Origin: Aquimonas voraii
GTDB lineage: Bacteria; Pseudomonadota; Gammaproteobacteria; Xanthomonadales; Xanthomonadaceae
DNA length: 64,000 nt
NCBI RefSeq assembly: GCF_900101825.1
Contig: NZ_FNAG01000013.1
Span: forward strand, 42,175 to 106,174
Direction: 5' to 3'
Shown: positions 9,601-17,467 of the stretch, one piece after another
Layout: each line of letters begins with the position of its first letter
Numbering within the stretch: position 1 is the stretch's first letter
Made by a program: the position numbers and the translations under genes
The notes under the pieces: generated by a model
What the model was told of the DNA's origin: nothing
The model's database searches: none
What the model saw: only the letters and a program-made list of their open reading frames with translations

Positions 9601-9640
9601 CCCCTCTCCCCAACCCCTCTCCCACCAGGGGAGAGGGGCT
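9601..9640. repeat. REP-like hairpin after leuA
   Basis: CCCCTCTCCC at 9614-9623 pairs perfectly with GGGAGAGGGG at 9629-9638 around a five-base loop, flanked by a further CCCCTCTCCCCA copy. It matches the common proteobacterial REP type with the GGGAGAGGGGTTGGGG core, also seen at 14441-14480. It lies 17 bases beyond the leuA stop and may protect or end that transcript segment. Confidence 0.75.
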
Positions 9641-9656
9641 AAAAGCTCAGCCTCGA

Positions 9657-11198
9657 TCAAGCCGATGCCGTCGCAGCGGTAGGCGCGATCTCACGCTTGC
9701 GCAGCAAACGGTTGGCGACGTCCAGCCAGGCCAGTGCGCTGGCCTCGATGATGTCGCGGCTGACGCCGACGCCGGTGTATTCCTCGTCCTCGTAGCTGAC
9801 CGAGAGGCTGGCCTCGCCGCGGGCCTGGGCGCCCATGCCGATGCTGTGCACCTGGTAACTCTCCAGCTTCAGCTCAATGCCGGTCGCCGCAGCCATGGCC
9901 GCGAACAGGGCCGCGACCGGGCCGTCGCTGTCGGCACTCTCGGCCACATGGTTGCCTTCAGGGTCCGACAGTTCGACCTCGGCGCGCGCCTGTCCGCCGG
10001 CATCCGAGATGCGCATCGAAGCCAGTCGATAGCCCTGTCCGGCGCTGGCGGTGGCGCCCAGAATCAGCTGCTCCAGGTCACGGTCGCCGACCACGCGCTG
10101 GGTTTCGGTCAGCGCCTTGAAGTTGGCGAAGACGTGCTCGAACTCATCGTCTTCGAATACAAAGCCCAGCGCGCGCAGGCGCTCGCTCAGGGCCGCGCGG
10201 CCGCTGTGGCGACCCAGCACCAGTTCGGACTTCGGCCAGCCCACGTCCTCGGGCCGCATGATTTCGTAGGTCTCGCGGTTCTTGAGCATGCCGTGCTGGT
10301 GGATGCCGGCCTCGTGTGCAAAGGCGTTGACGCCGACGATGGCCTTGTTGCGCTGGACCATCATCCCGGTCAGGCGCTGCAGCAGGCGCGAGGTCGGCAC
10401 CAGTCGTTCACTGCGGATGCCGGTATCGGCGTTGTAGAAGCCTTGGCGTACGCGCAGAGCCATCACCAGTTCTTCCACTGCACAGTTGCCGGCGCGTTCG
10501 CCGATCCCGTTCACGGTGCACTCGACCTGGCGCGCGCCGCCCTCGATGGCCGCCAGTGAGTTGGCCACGGCCAGGCCGAGGTCGTTGTGGCAGTGCGCGC
10601 TCCAGATCAGATGATCGCCGGGCACCGCCGCGCGCAGGCGTTCGAAAAGGCTGCGGATCTCCTCGGGCGTGGTGTAGCCGACGGTGTCGGGCACGTTGAG
10701 CGTGGTCGCTCCCGCGCGGGCGGCCGCACCGAAGGCTTTGACCAGCACCTCGAACTCGGTGCGGATCGCGTCCTCCGCGGAAAACTCGACGTCGTCGAAG
10801 TAGCGCCGCGCATAGGTCACCGCGCTTTCGGCGCGATCGATCACCTGCTGCTCGCTCAGGCCGAGCTTGAACTTGCGGTGCAGCGGGCTCGTCGAGATGA
10901 ACACATGGATGCGGGGCTTGTGGGCCTTCTCCATGGCGCGCGCGCAGGCCTCGATGTCGGCCTCGGCGCAGCGCGAGAGCGTAGCCAGCGTGACGTGCTG
11001 GCCGATCTCCCGCGCAATCGCGTCGGCGGACTCACGGTCGGCCTGCGAGCTCGCCGGGAAGCCGGTCTCGATGATGTCGACGCCGAGCTCCGCGAGCGCG
11101 CGAGCCATCACCTTCTTCTGCGCGGGGCCCATGCTGGCGCCTGGCGACTGTTCGCCGTCGCGCAGGGTGGTGTCGAAGATGCGGATGCGATGGCTCAT
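9657..11198 (-). CDS. leuA: 2-isopropylmalate synthase
   Basis: LeuA condenses acetyl-CoA with 2-oxoisovalerate, the committed and leucine-inhibited step of leucine synthesis. It has 513 residues. The TIM-barrel metal and substrate motifs are [15 protein letters not shown] near the N-terminus, [12 protein letters not shown] and [23 protein letters not shown] marks the linker, and the C-terminal 110 residues form the regulatory domain. The ATG at 11196-11198 has GGAG seven bases upstream. It is the first structural gene after a leucine leader peptide and attenuator. Confidence 0.97.
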   Translation of the reverse strand: MSHRIRIFDTTLRDGEQSPGASMGPAQKKVMARALAELGVDIIETGFPASSQADRESADAIAREIGQHVTLATLSRCAEADIEACARAMEKAHKPRIHVFISTSPLHRKFKLGLSEQQVIDRAESAVTYARRYFDDVEFSAEDAIRTEFEVLVKAFGAAARAGATTLNVPDTVGYTTPEEIRSLFERLRAAVPGDHLIWSAHCHNDLGLAVANSLAAIEGGARQVECTVNGIGERAGNCAVEELVMALRVRQGFYNADTGIRSERLVPTSRLLQRLTGMMVQRNKAIVGVNAFAHEAGIHQHGMLKNRETYEIMRPEDVGWPKSELVLGRHSGRAALSERLRALGFVFEDDEFEHVFANFKALTETQRVVGDRDLEQLILGATASAGQGYRLASMRISDAGGQARAEVELSDPEGNHVAESADSDGPVAALFAAMAAATGIELKLESYQVHSIGMGAQARGEASLSVSYEDEEYTGVGVSRDIIEASALAWLDVANRLLRKREIAPTAATASA

Positions 11199-11266
11199 GG
11201 TGGCTCCAGCGGGTTTCAAGTTCGAAGGGTCGGGTGTCGTTCGAGGGGCTTGGCAAACCGCAGGCA

Positions 11267-11301
11267 AAGAAAAACCCCGCCTCGGTTTCCCGGTGCGGGG
11301 T
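11267..11301 (-). terminator. Attenuator terminator ahead of leuA
   Basis: On the minus strand ACCCCGC (11301-11295 read in reverse) pairs with GCGGGGT, enclosing CGG-GAAA-CCG, and is followed by TTTTTCTTT. This is a standard intrinsic terminator placed 70 bases before the leuA ATG. Confidence 0.85.
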
Positions 11302-11364
11302 TCTCGGATTCTCGGGTTTCAGCCTGCTACACGCGCCCTAGAGTTCGAGTCCGCACCTGTGCGG
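11302..11364 (-). promoter_or_regulatory. Antiterminator region of the leu leader
   Basis: The hairpin CCGCAC-AG-GTGCGG (11364-11351 on the minus strand) overlaps the end of the leader peptide. Its second arm, GGTGCGG, is complementary to CCGCACC inside the 5' arm of the terminator. Ribosome stalling at the Leu codons just upstream would free this arm and block terminator formation, the textbook attenuation layout. Confidence 0.7.
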
Positions 11365-11448
11365 TCGAAGAAGAAGGCCGATAAGAAGCAGCGACGCCGC
11401 CGGGAGGCGGTCGTGGTTCAGGCTGCTAGGGCTCGGCTTCGAGGGCAT
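11338..11448 (-). CDS. leuL: leu operon leader peptide
   Basis: A 36-codon reading frame (ATG at 11446-11448, TAG at 11338-11340) that encodes ten leucines, including the run LLLIGLLLR at residues 20-28. Its place between the upstream cyclase gene and a terminator ahead of leuA shows that it is a leader peptide, whose translation senses charged tRNA-Leu. The Leu cluster lies about 10 codons before the stop, right against the first attenuator hairpin. No good ribosome site precedes the ATG, so it may be leaderless or start at an in-frame CTG three codons upstream. Confidence 0.75.
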   Translation of the reverse strand: MPSKPSPSSLNHDRLPAASLLLIGLLLRPHRCGLEL

Positions 11449-11460
11449 GGGCCGCAGTCT

Positions 11461-11485
11461 TGATGCGCTGCGGCGAAATTGTCAA
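11461..11485 (-). promoter_or_regulatory. Candidate promoter of the leu operon
   Basis: A perfect TTGACA -35 box lies at 11480-11485 (minus strand). The -10 region 16-17 bases downstream is weak (TCAAGA or CAAGAC). If used, transcription would begin within a few bases of the leader peptide ATG. Confidence 0.35.
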
Positions 11486-11546
11486 GCCCGGCCCGAAGGG
11501 CATGCGGCGATGGTCTAAGCCGAGCTCCCGGCACCGGCTGAGCGCC

Positions 11547-12563
11547 TCATTCGGCGCCCTGGAAGCGGAAATCGTCGCCGCCCTCGGCCTTGGCACGGTA
11601 CAGCAGACGATCCGCTTGGCTGTACCAGACCGACCAGCCGGCATCGGGGTCGCAGACCACGGCGCCGACGCTGATCGTCAGCGTGGTGGCATGCAGCGGT
11701 TCCGGCAGTGCCAGCAGGCGCACGCTGTCGACCAGGGTGCGGGCGCGCAGCTCGACCTCTTCGGGGCGCTCAACCCGCACCAACAGGGCGAACTCGTCGC
11801 CGCCCAGGCGCGCGGGCACGTCGGACTCGCCGGCGATGCGGCGCAGCTGGCCGGCCACGGCTTCGAGCACGCGGTCGCCGATGATGTGCCCGAAGCTGTC
11901 GTTGATGGTCTTGAAGTTGTCCAGATCCACGAGCAGCAGGCCTAGTGCGCCCGGCCGCGGCAGGTGCTCGATATCGTCCAGATGGGCGTAGAGGCCGCGG
12001 CGATTGCGCAGGCCCGTCAGCTCGTCCGTCTGCACGAGCGTCTCGGCGTTGTTGAGACGCGTGCGGGTCTGGCGCAGCGAGTCGAGGGTCAGAAGGAGTT
12101 CTTCGTTGCGGCGTTTGAGGTTCAGGATGAGCTGCTGCTCGCTGGCCACGAGGTAGGCGAAGCTGCGGCGCATGAAACGGGCGATCATGGCCGGCTCGTG
12201 CTCGAGCAGGGCGTCAAAGTCACCGTTGGACACCGCCACCAGCAGGCAGGGCCCGAGGGCGACCGCGCTTGCCAGGCGGGCATGGTTGCCGATGAAGAAT
12301 GCGAGCTCGCCGAAGAACTCGCTGGCGCCGATGCGCTTGTCACGCATGCCGTCGCCGAACTCAAGGGCGACCTCGCCTTCGACCACCACGAACATGGTGC
12401 GGCCAAGTTCGCCGCGGCGGAAAATCAACTCTCCAGCGGCGACCACTCGACGCTCGCCTACGCGCTCGAACAGCGCGAGCTCGGCCGCCGACAGCCGACG
12501 GGCTTCGCGTCCCGCCTCATCGTCGATGGCAGGCAGCTCGGTCTCCGGAGGGCGGGGATTCAT
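11547..12563 (-). CDS. Diguanylate cyclase with N-terminal cNMP-binding domain
   Basis: A 338-residue soluble protein. Residues about 25-140 resemble a cyclic-nucleotide-binding (CAP_ED) domain (RRGELGRTMFVVVEGEV, then IGASEFFGELAF). A coiled-coil linker near 145-175 leads to a GGDEF domain with the active-site motif RLGGDEFALL near residue 252. It should make c-di-GMP from two GTP. The inhibitory site five residues before GGDEF would be RxxD but reads GESD, so product inhibition by that route is probably lost. It is a single-gene unit between the leu leader and a DUF3426 gene. Confidence 0.9.
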   Translation of the reverse strand: MNPRPPETELPAIDDEAGREARRLSAAELALFERVGERRVVAAGELIFRRGELGRTMFVVVEGEVALEFGDGMRDKRIGASEFFGELAFFIGNHARLASAVALGPCLLVAVSNGDFDALLEHEPAMIARFMRRSFAYLVASEQQLILNLKRRNEELLLTLDSLRQTRTRLNNAETLVQTDELTGLRNRRGLYAHLDDIEHLPRPGALGLLLVDLDNFKTINDSFGHIIGDRVLEAVAGQLRRIAGESDVPARLGGDEFALLVRVERPEEVELRARTLVDSVRLLALPEPLHATTLTISVGAVVCDPDAGWSVWYSQADRLLYRAKAEGGDDFRFQGAE

Positions 12564-12772
12564 CGGCGAGGCATCTCACTGTCCAAAGCCCATCACGGGC
12601 CGCACCGAGTGTAGCAGTCGCACTTGGCGCGCCCCTGCTCCGCAGGTCATGGGCTTTGGTCGAAGCGGGACGATCCGGGAACGGCCGGCGCCTGGCGCGA
12701 CAAGCGCTGACGCGCTGCGCTCGATGTGTGCCACGCCGCGTCACCCAGGACAAGCCCGGGCCCCGCGGGCGG

Positions 12773-13528
12773 CTACAGGAAGCTGAACTCGAAAGCGATG
12801 GCCTGGTTTCCAGGATCGACCACTTCCAGCTCGATCAGCACGGATTCGCCGGGCGCGAGCACATCGCGCTCGGGCGCTTGGCCAAGGTAGTCCACAGCAG
12901 CGAAACGACGCAGTGCGACCAGACGCCCATCGAGGTCTGACATGCTGATCTCAAGCACCGGCCAAGCCTGAGGCCACACTGCGTCGTTGCGGAAGCTCGC
13001 GCTGATGAGCAGGGCATCCGGCACCGAAGGATGTGGGCTCACATCGCGACTCAACAGGCTGATCCGTGCCGGCTCCGCGTAGGCAGGCAGATCGCAGCCA
13101 ATCGCCACGCAGAGCCGCTGGAGCCAGGGCCGCAACACCGGGTCCTGCGCCAGCTCGGCGCGCTGGGCCAGCACGATCTGGCCGGTCAGCAGCAGGCCCA
13201 GCAGAGCGGTCGCGGCCCACCAGCGAGCGCTGGCCGTGCTCTTCGCACGCCGTCGGCGCAATGCGAACTGCGGTGCCTGCGGACTGGCGGATACACCTTC
13301 CGGCGAGCGTTCGCGTGGGTCGACCATGCCCTCCGGCAACACGCGCGGCGCCTGCGCCAGACTGCCGCGACCGTAACCGGCGGCCGCCTGCGCCGGTGTG
13401 TCGGCCAGGCGCTCAAGCCCGTTGAACTGCTTCTCGCAGACGCCGCAGACCAGCTCACCGCGGCCAAGCGCGATCTGCGCGGCGTTGAGCGCGTGCACGG
13501 TCAGGCAGTGCGGACATTGGGTGTACAT
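12773..13528 (-). CDS. Zinc-ribbon / DUF3426 membrane protein
   Basis: A 251-residue protein. It opens with an MJ0042-type zinc ribbon (CPHC at residues 5-8 and CGVC at 28-31), followed by a basic, Pro-rich linker, one membrane segment near 107-122, and a C-terminal DUF3426 domain with a beta-sandwich character (residues about 150-251). In Xanthomonads such proteins often lie near prmA; here the neighbours are a diguanylate cyclase and a HAD phosphatase. The ATG at 13526-13528 is only two bases from a (GAATCCC)6 tract, so no Shine-Dalgarno sequence is present. Confidence 0.85.
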   Translation of the reverse strand: MYTQCPHCLTVHALNAAQIALGRGELVCGVCEKQFNGLERLADTPAQAAAGYGRGSLAQAPRVLPEGMVDPRERSPEGVSASPQAPQFALRRRRAKSTASARWWAATALLGLLLTGQIVLAQRAELAQDPVLRPWLQRLCVAIGCDLPAYAEPARISLLSRDVSPHPSVPDALLISASFRNDAVWPQAWPVLEISMSDLDGRLVALRRFAAVDYLGQAPERDVLAPGESVLIELEVVDPGNQAIAFEFSFL

Positions 13529-13530
13529 GG

Positions 13531-13572
13531 GGGATTCGGGATTCGGGATTCGGGATTCGGGATTCGGGATTC
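13531..13572 (+). repeat. Heptamer tract (GGGATTC)6 against a start codon
   Basis: Six perfect units end two bases before the start codon of the zinc-ribbon gene. They fill the space where its ribosome-binding site should be. Confidence 0.95.
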
Positions 13573-13614
13573 GGGAAGCCTGCCAGAGGCTAGCGCGAAA
13601 AGAGCGCCTTGGGC

Positions 13615-14337
13615 TCAGGGCGCAGCGAGCTCACGCAACGCGACCGGGATATCAGCCGTGCGCTGCACGCTGCGCAGGCGCGGATGGGCAGGATCGACGG
13701 CGTGCTCGGCCTCCAGCGCCCAGGTCACGGCATAGGGCACATGCACGCCCGCGCCACCGAGCGCAAGCACCGGCTCGATGTCCGAGCGCAGCGAGTTGCC
13801 GACCATGGCGAAGCGCACGGGCGCCACCTCGCATTCGGCGAGCACGCGGGCATAGGTCTGCGGGTCCTTCTCGGAGACGATCTCGATGCGCGGGAACAGG
13901 TCCGCCAGCCCGGACTGGCGGATCTTGGCCTCCTGGTGGAACAGGTCGCCCTTGGTGATCAGCACCAGCGGCGCCACCTCCGCCGCCGCCTCGACCGCGT
14001 CGCGCACGTCCGGTAGCAGTTCGACGGGGTGGCTGAGAATGCCCTTGCCGAGGTCCAGCAAGCGGTGGATGTCGGCCGCACTGACGCGCTCCTGCGTCAA
14101 CGCGATGGCCGTCTCGATCATCGACAGACACATGCCCTTCGCGCCATAGCCGAACAGCTTGATGTTGCGCCGCTCGGTGTCGAGCATGCGCTGGTGCAGG
14201 CCGGCATCGGCGAGATCGACGTACTGGCCGACGATGCGCTCGAACTCGGCATGCGCCTGTTGGAAGTGGATCTCGCTGTGCCACAGCGTGTCGTCGGCGT
14301 CGAAGCCTACAAGCTCGAATGACGAGGAAGATTTCAA
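13615..14337 (-). CDS. HAD-family hydrolase (YjjG-like phosphatase)
   Basis: A 240-residue cytoplasmic haloacid-dehalogenase-type phosphatase, likely acting on a nucleotide or sugar phosphate. Motif I is FDADDTLWHSE (nucleophile and general-acid aspartates), motif II is the Thr in VLITKGD, motif III is the Lys in VSEKD, and motif IV is GNSLRSDI. No ATG precedes motif I. The best start is a TTG at 14335-14337 with a run of five G six bases upstream, inside a 30-bp sequence duplicated at 14389-14418. The frame stays open for 54 more codons through that duplicate and a REP hairpin, which I regard as non-coding. Confidence 0.82.
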   Translation of the reverse strand: MKSSSSFELVGFDADDTLWHSEIHFQQAHAEFERIVGQYVDLADAGLHQRMLDTERRNIKLFGYGAKGMCLSMIETAIALTQERVSAADIHRLLDLGKGILSHPVELLPDVRDAVEAAAEVAPLVLITKGDLFHQEAKIRQSGLADLFPRIEIVSEKDPQTYARVLAECEVAPVRFAMVGNSLRSDIEPVLALGGAGVHVPYAVTWALEAEHAVDPAHPRLRSVQRTADIPVALRELAAP

Positions 14338-14418
14338 CGAAGCCCCCGGTAGGTGTTCGCGCTGCTCGCAGCTTGTAAATCCAAGCGCTCGAATGACGAG
14401 GAAGTTTTCAACGAAGCC
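14315..14418. repeat. Direct 30-bp duplication over the HAD gene start
   Basis: 14315-14344 and 14389-14418 differ at one base of thirty, and similarity continues weakly for about 20 bases beyond. The copies are 74 bases apart. The first includes the presumed TTG start codon and first nine codons of the HAD gene. Confidence 0.85.
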
Positions 14419-14440
14419 TCCAGTGCTTGTGCGCGCTGTG

Positions 14441-14497
14441 AGCCCCTCTCCCGAGGGAGAGGGGTTGGGGTGAGGGCCGGGCAGAGCCCTGCCCGGC
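14441..14497. repeat. REP-like element with second hairpin
   Basis: CCCCTCTCCC/GGGAGAGGGG with the tail TTGGGGTGAGGG is the same REP type as 9601-9640. Directly after it, GCCGGGCAG (14476-14484) pairs perfectly with CTGCCCGGC (14489-14497). Confidence 0.75.
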
Positions 14498-14583
14498 AAA
14501 CCGCATCACCGTTCCGACTCGGTTCTTGCCTGCCTCAATCGACCTGCGAGGGATTTGGCGAGCCGTGCGGACTGCCGGGCCGC

Positions 14584-14613
14584 ATAGGGTGGGCCCTGGC
14601 CCACGATGAGCTC
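14584..14613. repeat. Dispersed 30-bp repeat, copy 2
   Basis: Inverted copy of the element at 6139-6168, with the stem TGGGCC/GGCCCA. The shared flank is GAGCTCA. Similar 'gggtgggcc' palindromes are widespread between genes in proteobacteria. Confidence 0.75.
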
Positions 14614-14659
14614 AACGCTCGCTCCAGGCTTGTTTCTTCGCTCCATCGCTTGAAGCCAG

Positions 14660-15048
14660 GAGCAAGAGCTTTCGGTCAGCCCTTCGGGCTGCCCGACCTA
14701 CTTCTCTTTGCGTGGCCACTGCGCCGCAGGAGCGGCGCGAACGCCGAAGGCGGCCCCGGAGGGGCGGAGGGCAGGAAGCCCGGAGTCAAGAGAAGTAGGC
14801 AAGAGAAAGGCCTGCTCGTCCGCGCCCATCGCGCATCCATGCGCGATAGGTCCGCGATTCTCGGCCGGTGTTCGTGGACAGTGCATCCCTGCACTGTCAC
14901 GAACATCGCCGGCCTCCCTGCAGGCGCCCCCGCGGGCGGATCGTCCGAGCCTCGCCGCTCCCCAGGGGCCCCGAGAAGAGCGCGGGCTTCTGCCCGCAAG
15001 AGCCAACGCAAGCAGCGAGAAGCGAGAAGCGAGAAGCGAGAGTCAATG
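14660..15048. other. Palindrome-rich non-coding block
   Basis: Most of the 800-base gap before transketolase is a chain of hairpins: CAGCCC/GGGCTG near 14678-14692; TACTTCTCTT (14699-14708) with its exact complement at 14790-14799; ATCGCGCAT/ATGCGCGAT at 14828-14847; a large near-perfect cruciform at 14863-14914; and GCGGGC/GCCCGC at 14982-14997. It ends in tandem GAGAAGC units near 15016-15041. Several frames are open but none looks like a protein. It may be a non-autonomous repeat or a structured RNA. Confidence 0.55.
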
Positions 15049-15102
15049 CCAGAGCCACATCGGCTTTGAATCAATCAACCCGAAGCCTGGATTGCTCTCA
15101 AC

Positions 15103-15131
15103 GAATCCCGAATCCCCAATCCCGAATCCCG
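15103..15131 (-). repeat. Heptamer tract after tkt
   Basis: About four GAATCCC units (one with an extra C) end five bases from the tkt stop codon. In tkt's direction they read GGGATTC. Confidence 0.85.
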
Positions 15132-15135
15132 GCCG

Positions 15136-17127
15136 TCAAAGCCCCTTCGCCGCCGCCACGATCTTCTCGACCGTGAACCCGTAGTGCTTGAACAACTGGT
15201 CCGCCGGTGCCGAGGCGCCGAAGCTGTCGATGCCGATGACGGCGCCGTCGAGGCCCACGTACTTGCGCCAGAAGTCGGACACGCCGGCCTCGATGGCGAT
15301 GCGCTTGCGGCACCAGCCGGGCAGCACGCCTTCGCGCCATTCCACGGGCTGGGCGTCGAATACATTGCTGCAGGGCATGCTGACCACGCGCACCTTGGTG
15401 CCTTCGGCCTCCAGCGCGCGTGCCGCCTGCATGGCGAGTTCGACCTCGCTGCCGCTGGCAATCAGGATGAGGTCGAAGCGCGCTTCCGGCGGATCAGTCA
15501 GCACGTAGCCGCCACGGGCGATGTCGGCAACCTGCTCGGCCGTGCGCGGCTGGTGCTGCAGGTTCTGGCGGCTGAAGACCAGGCAGCTCGGCCCGTCGGC
15601 GCGGGTGATCGCGGCCTTCCAGCTGACCGCGCTCTCCACCGCATCGCAGGGACGCCAGACGTGGTTGTTGGGGATGTAGCGCAGGCTGGCCAGATGCTCG
15701 ACCGGCTGGTGGGTCGGGCCGTCCTCGCCCAGGCCGATGGAGTCGTGGGTGAAAACGTGGATGGTGCGGGTCGGGATCAGCGCCGACATGCGCAGGGCAT
15801 TGCGCGCGTAGTCGCTGAACACCAGGAAGGTGGCGTCGTAGGGCAGGAAGCCGCCGTGCAGGGCCAGACCGTTGGCGATCGCGCTCATGCCGAACTCGCG
15901 CACGCCGTAGTAGACGTAGTTGGCGTTCGGGTCCTCGGCGTTGACGTCCTTCGAGCCCTTCCACAGCGTCAGGTTGGAGCCCGCCAGATCGGCCGAACCG
16001 CCGATCAGCTCGGGTAGCAGCGGGCCGAAGGCTTCCAGCGCCATCTGCGAAGCCTTGCGCGAGGCGACGGTCGGGCCTTCCGCCTGCAGTTTGCTGATGT
16101 AGGCATCGGCGGCAGCCACGAAGTCCGCCGGCAGCTCGCCGCGCATGCGGCGCTCGAACTCGGCGGCGAGCTCGGGGTTGGCCTGCGCATAGGCCTGGAA
16201 CATCGCGTTCCACTGCGCCTCAGCGCCGGCGAGGTCACGCGCGCGCCAGCCGGCGTAGATGTCCTGCGGAATCTCGAAGGGCGCATGCGGCCAGTTGAGC
16301 GCGGCACGGGCGCCGGCGATCTCGTCCTTGCCCAGCGGCGCGCCATGGCAGGCCTCCTTGCCAGCCTTGGTCGGCGCACCGAAGCCGATCGTGGTGCGGC
16401 AGCAGATCAGGGTCGGGCGATCGGTTTCGGCCTGCGCGGTACGGATGGCCTGGGCGATCTCTTCGGGGTCGTGGCCATCGACACGGCGGATCACCTGCCA
16501 GCCGTAGGCCTCGAAGCGGGCCGGGGTGTCATCGGTGAACCAGCCGTGGACCTCGCCGTCGATCGAGATCCCGTTGTCGTCCCAGAAGGCGATCAGCTTG
16601 CCGAGCTTCATGGTGCCGGCCAGCGAGCAGGCCTCGTGGCTGATGCCTTCCATCAGGCAGCCGTCACCAAGGAACACATAGGTATGGTGATCGACCACGG
16701 CGTGGCCGGGCCGGTTGAAGCGCCGCGCGAGCACCTTCTCGGCGAGCGCCATACCAACAGCATTGGCCAAGCCTTGGCCCAGCGGACCGGTCGTGGTTTC
16801 CACGCCCGGTGTATGGAACGCCTCCGGATGACCCGGGGTCTTGGAATGCAGCTGGCGGAAGCGCTTCAGCTCGTCGATCGGCAAGTCGTAGCCGGCCAGA
16901 TGCAGCAGCGAATACAGCAGCATCGATCCATGGCCGTTGGAGACCACGAAGCGGTCTCGGTTGGCCCAACCGGGGTTGCCCGGGCTGTGCTTCAGGAAAT
17001 CGTTCCACAGCACTTCGGCAATGTCGGCCATGCCCATCGGCATGCCCGGGTGGCCGCTCTTGGCCGCCTCGACGGCGTCGGCGGACAGGAATCGGATGGC
17101 GTTGGCGAGTTCGCGACGGCTGGGCAT
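15136..17127 (-). CDS. tkt: Transketolase
   Basis: A thiamine-diphosphate enzyme that moves two-carbon units between sugar phosphates in the pentose phosphate pathway. From the ATG at 17125-17127 the protein has 663 residues, the same length and the same opening ([13 protein letters not shown]) as well-known transketolases. An ATG four codons upstream (17139) is also possible. [19 protein letters not shown], the ThDP-binding segment GDGCLMEG through WDDNGIS, and [15 protein letters not shown] are visible. With the PPi-phosphofructokinase nearby it fits a carbon metabolism leaning on PPi glycolysis and the pentose pathway. Confidence 0.97.
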   Translation of the reverse strand: MPSRRELANAIRFLSADAVEAAKSGHPGMPMGMADIAEVLWNDFLKHSPGNPGWANRDRFVVSNGHGSMLLYSLLHLAGYDLPIDELKRFRQLHSKTPGHPEAFHTPGVETTTGPLGQGLANAVGMALAEKVLARRFNRPGHAVVDHHTYVFLGDGCLMEGISHEACSLAGTMKLGKLIAFWDDNGISIDGEVHGWFTDDTPARFEAYGWQVIRRVDGHDPEEIAQAIRTAQAETDRPTLICCRTTIGFGAPTKAGKEACHGAPLGKDEIAGARAALNWPHAPFEIPQDIYAGWRARDLAGAEAQWNAMFQAYAQANPELAAEFERRMRGELPADFVAAADAYISKLQAEGPTVASRKASQMALEAFGPLLPELIGGSADLAGSNLTLWKGSKDVNAEDPNANYVYYGVREFGMSAIANGLALHGGFLPYDATFLVFSDYARNALRMSALIPTRTIHVFTHDSIGLGEDGPTHQPVEHLASLRYIPNNHVWRPCDAVESAVSWKAAITRADGPSCLVFSRQNLQHQPRTAEQVADIARGGYVLTDPPEARFDLILIASGSEVELAMQAARALEAEGTKVRVVSMPCSNVFDAQPVEWREGVLPGWCRKRIAIEAGVSDFWRKYVGLDGAVIGIDSFGASAPADQLFKHYGFTVEKIVAAAKGL

Positions 17128-17467
17128 CGGGGGTTCCATGGGCGGCTGGGCGGTAAGCCCGTCATTGTCGCCGAGGGTCCGGAGGGGGGCAAACGCGGGA
17201 CCAGGCGTATTGACAATCAAACGCCAGCCCGTCGTCCGCCGTGCATGCCTGCCTTGCGGAGTCCCGACCCTTGGACCCTGAGCTGTCGGAAAGTCTGGCG
17301 GCACGAGCCGGGAAACTGGGCGGCCGCGAGCCGGGGAACCGGCCGCTGCGCTGGCAGAGGCTTGTAAACATTGTGTTAGCATCCGACGACCGCCAACCCA
17401 GTTCCGGGGGCGGTTGAGGTATTCGGGTGCTGACCCGATCCCAGCCAACTGTTTGGAGACATAGCCG
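17128..17467. promoter_or_regulatory. Divergent promoter region of tkt and the TonB receptor
   Basis: This 340-base gap separates divergent genes, so it must carry both promoters. I see no gene. The most AT-rich spot is 17361-17383 (TTGTAAAC and TTAGCAT), a candidate core promoter for the receptor, but the box spacing is not canonical. GGAG lies about 12 bases before the receptor ATG. Confidence 0.5.

Noticed and set aside
14338..14499. N-terminal extension of the HAD protein
   Set aside because: It would translate a REP hairpin and a duplicated repeat; orthologous proteins begin close to the DxD motif.
14353..15184. Several open frames in the spacer before transketolase
   Set aside because: They cross the hairpins and repeats and show no motifs or ribosome sites.
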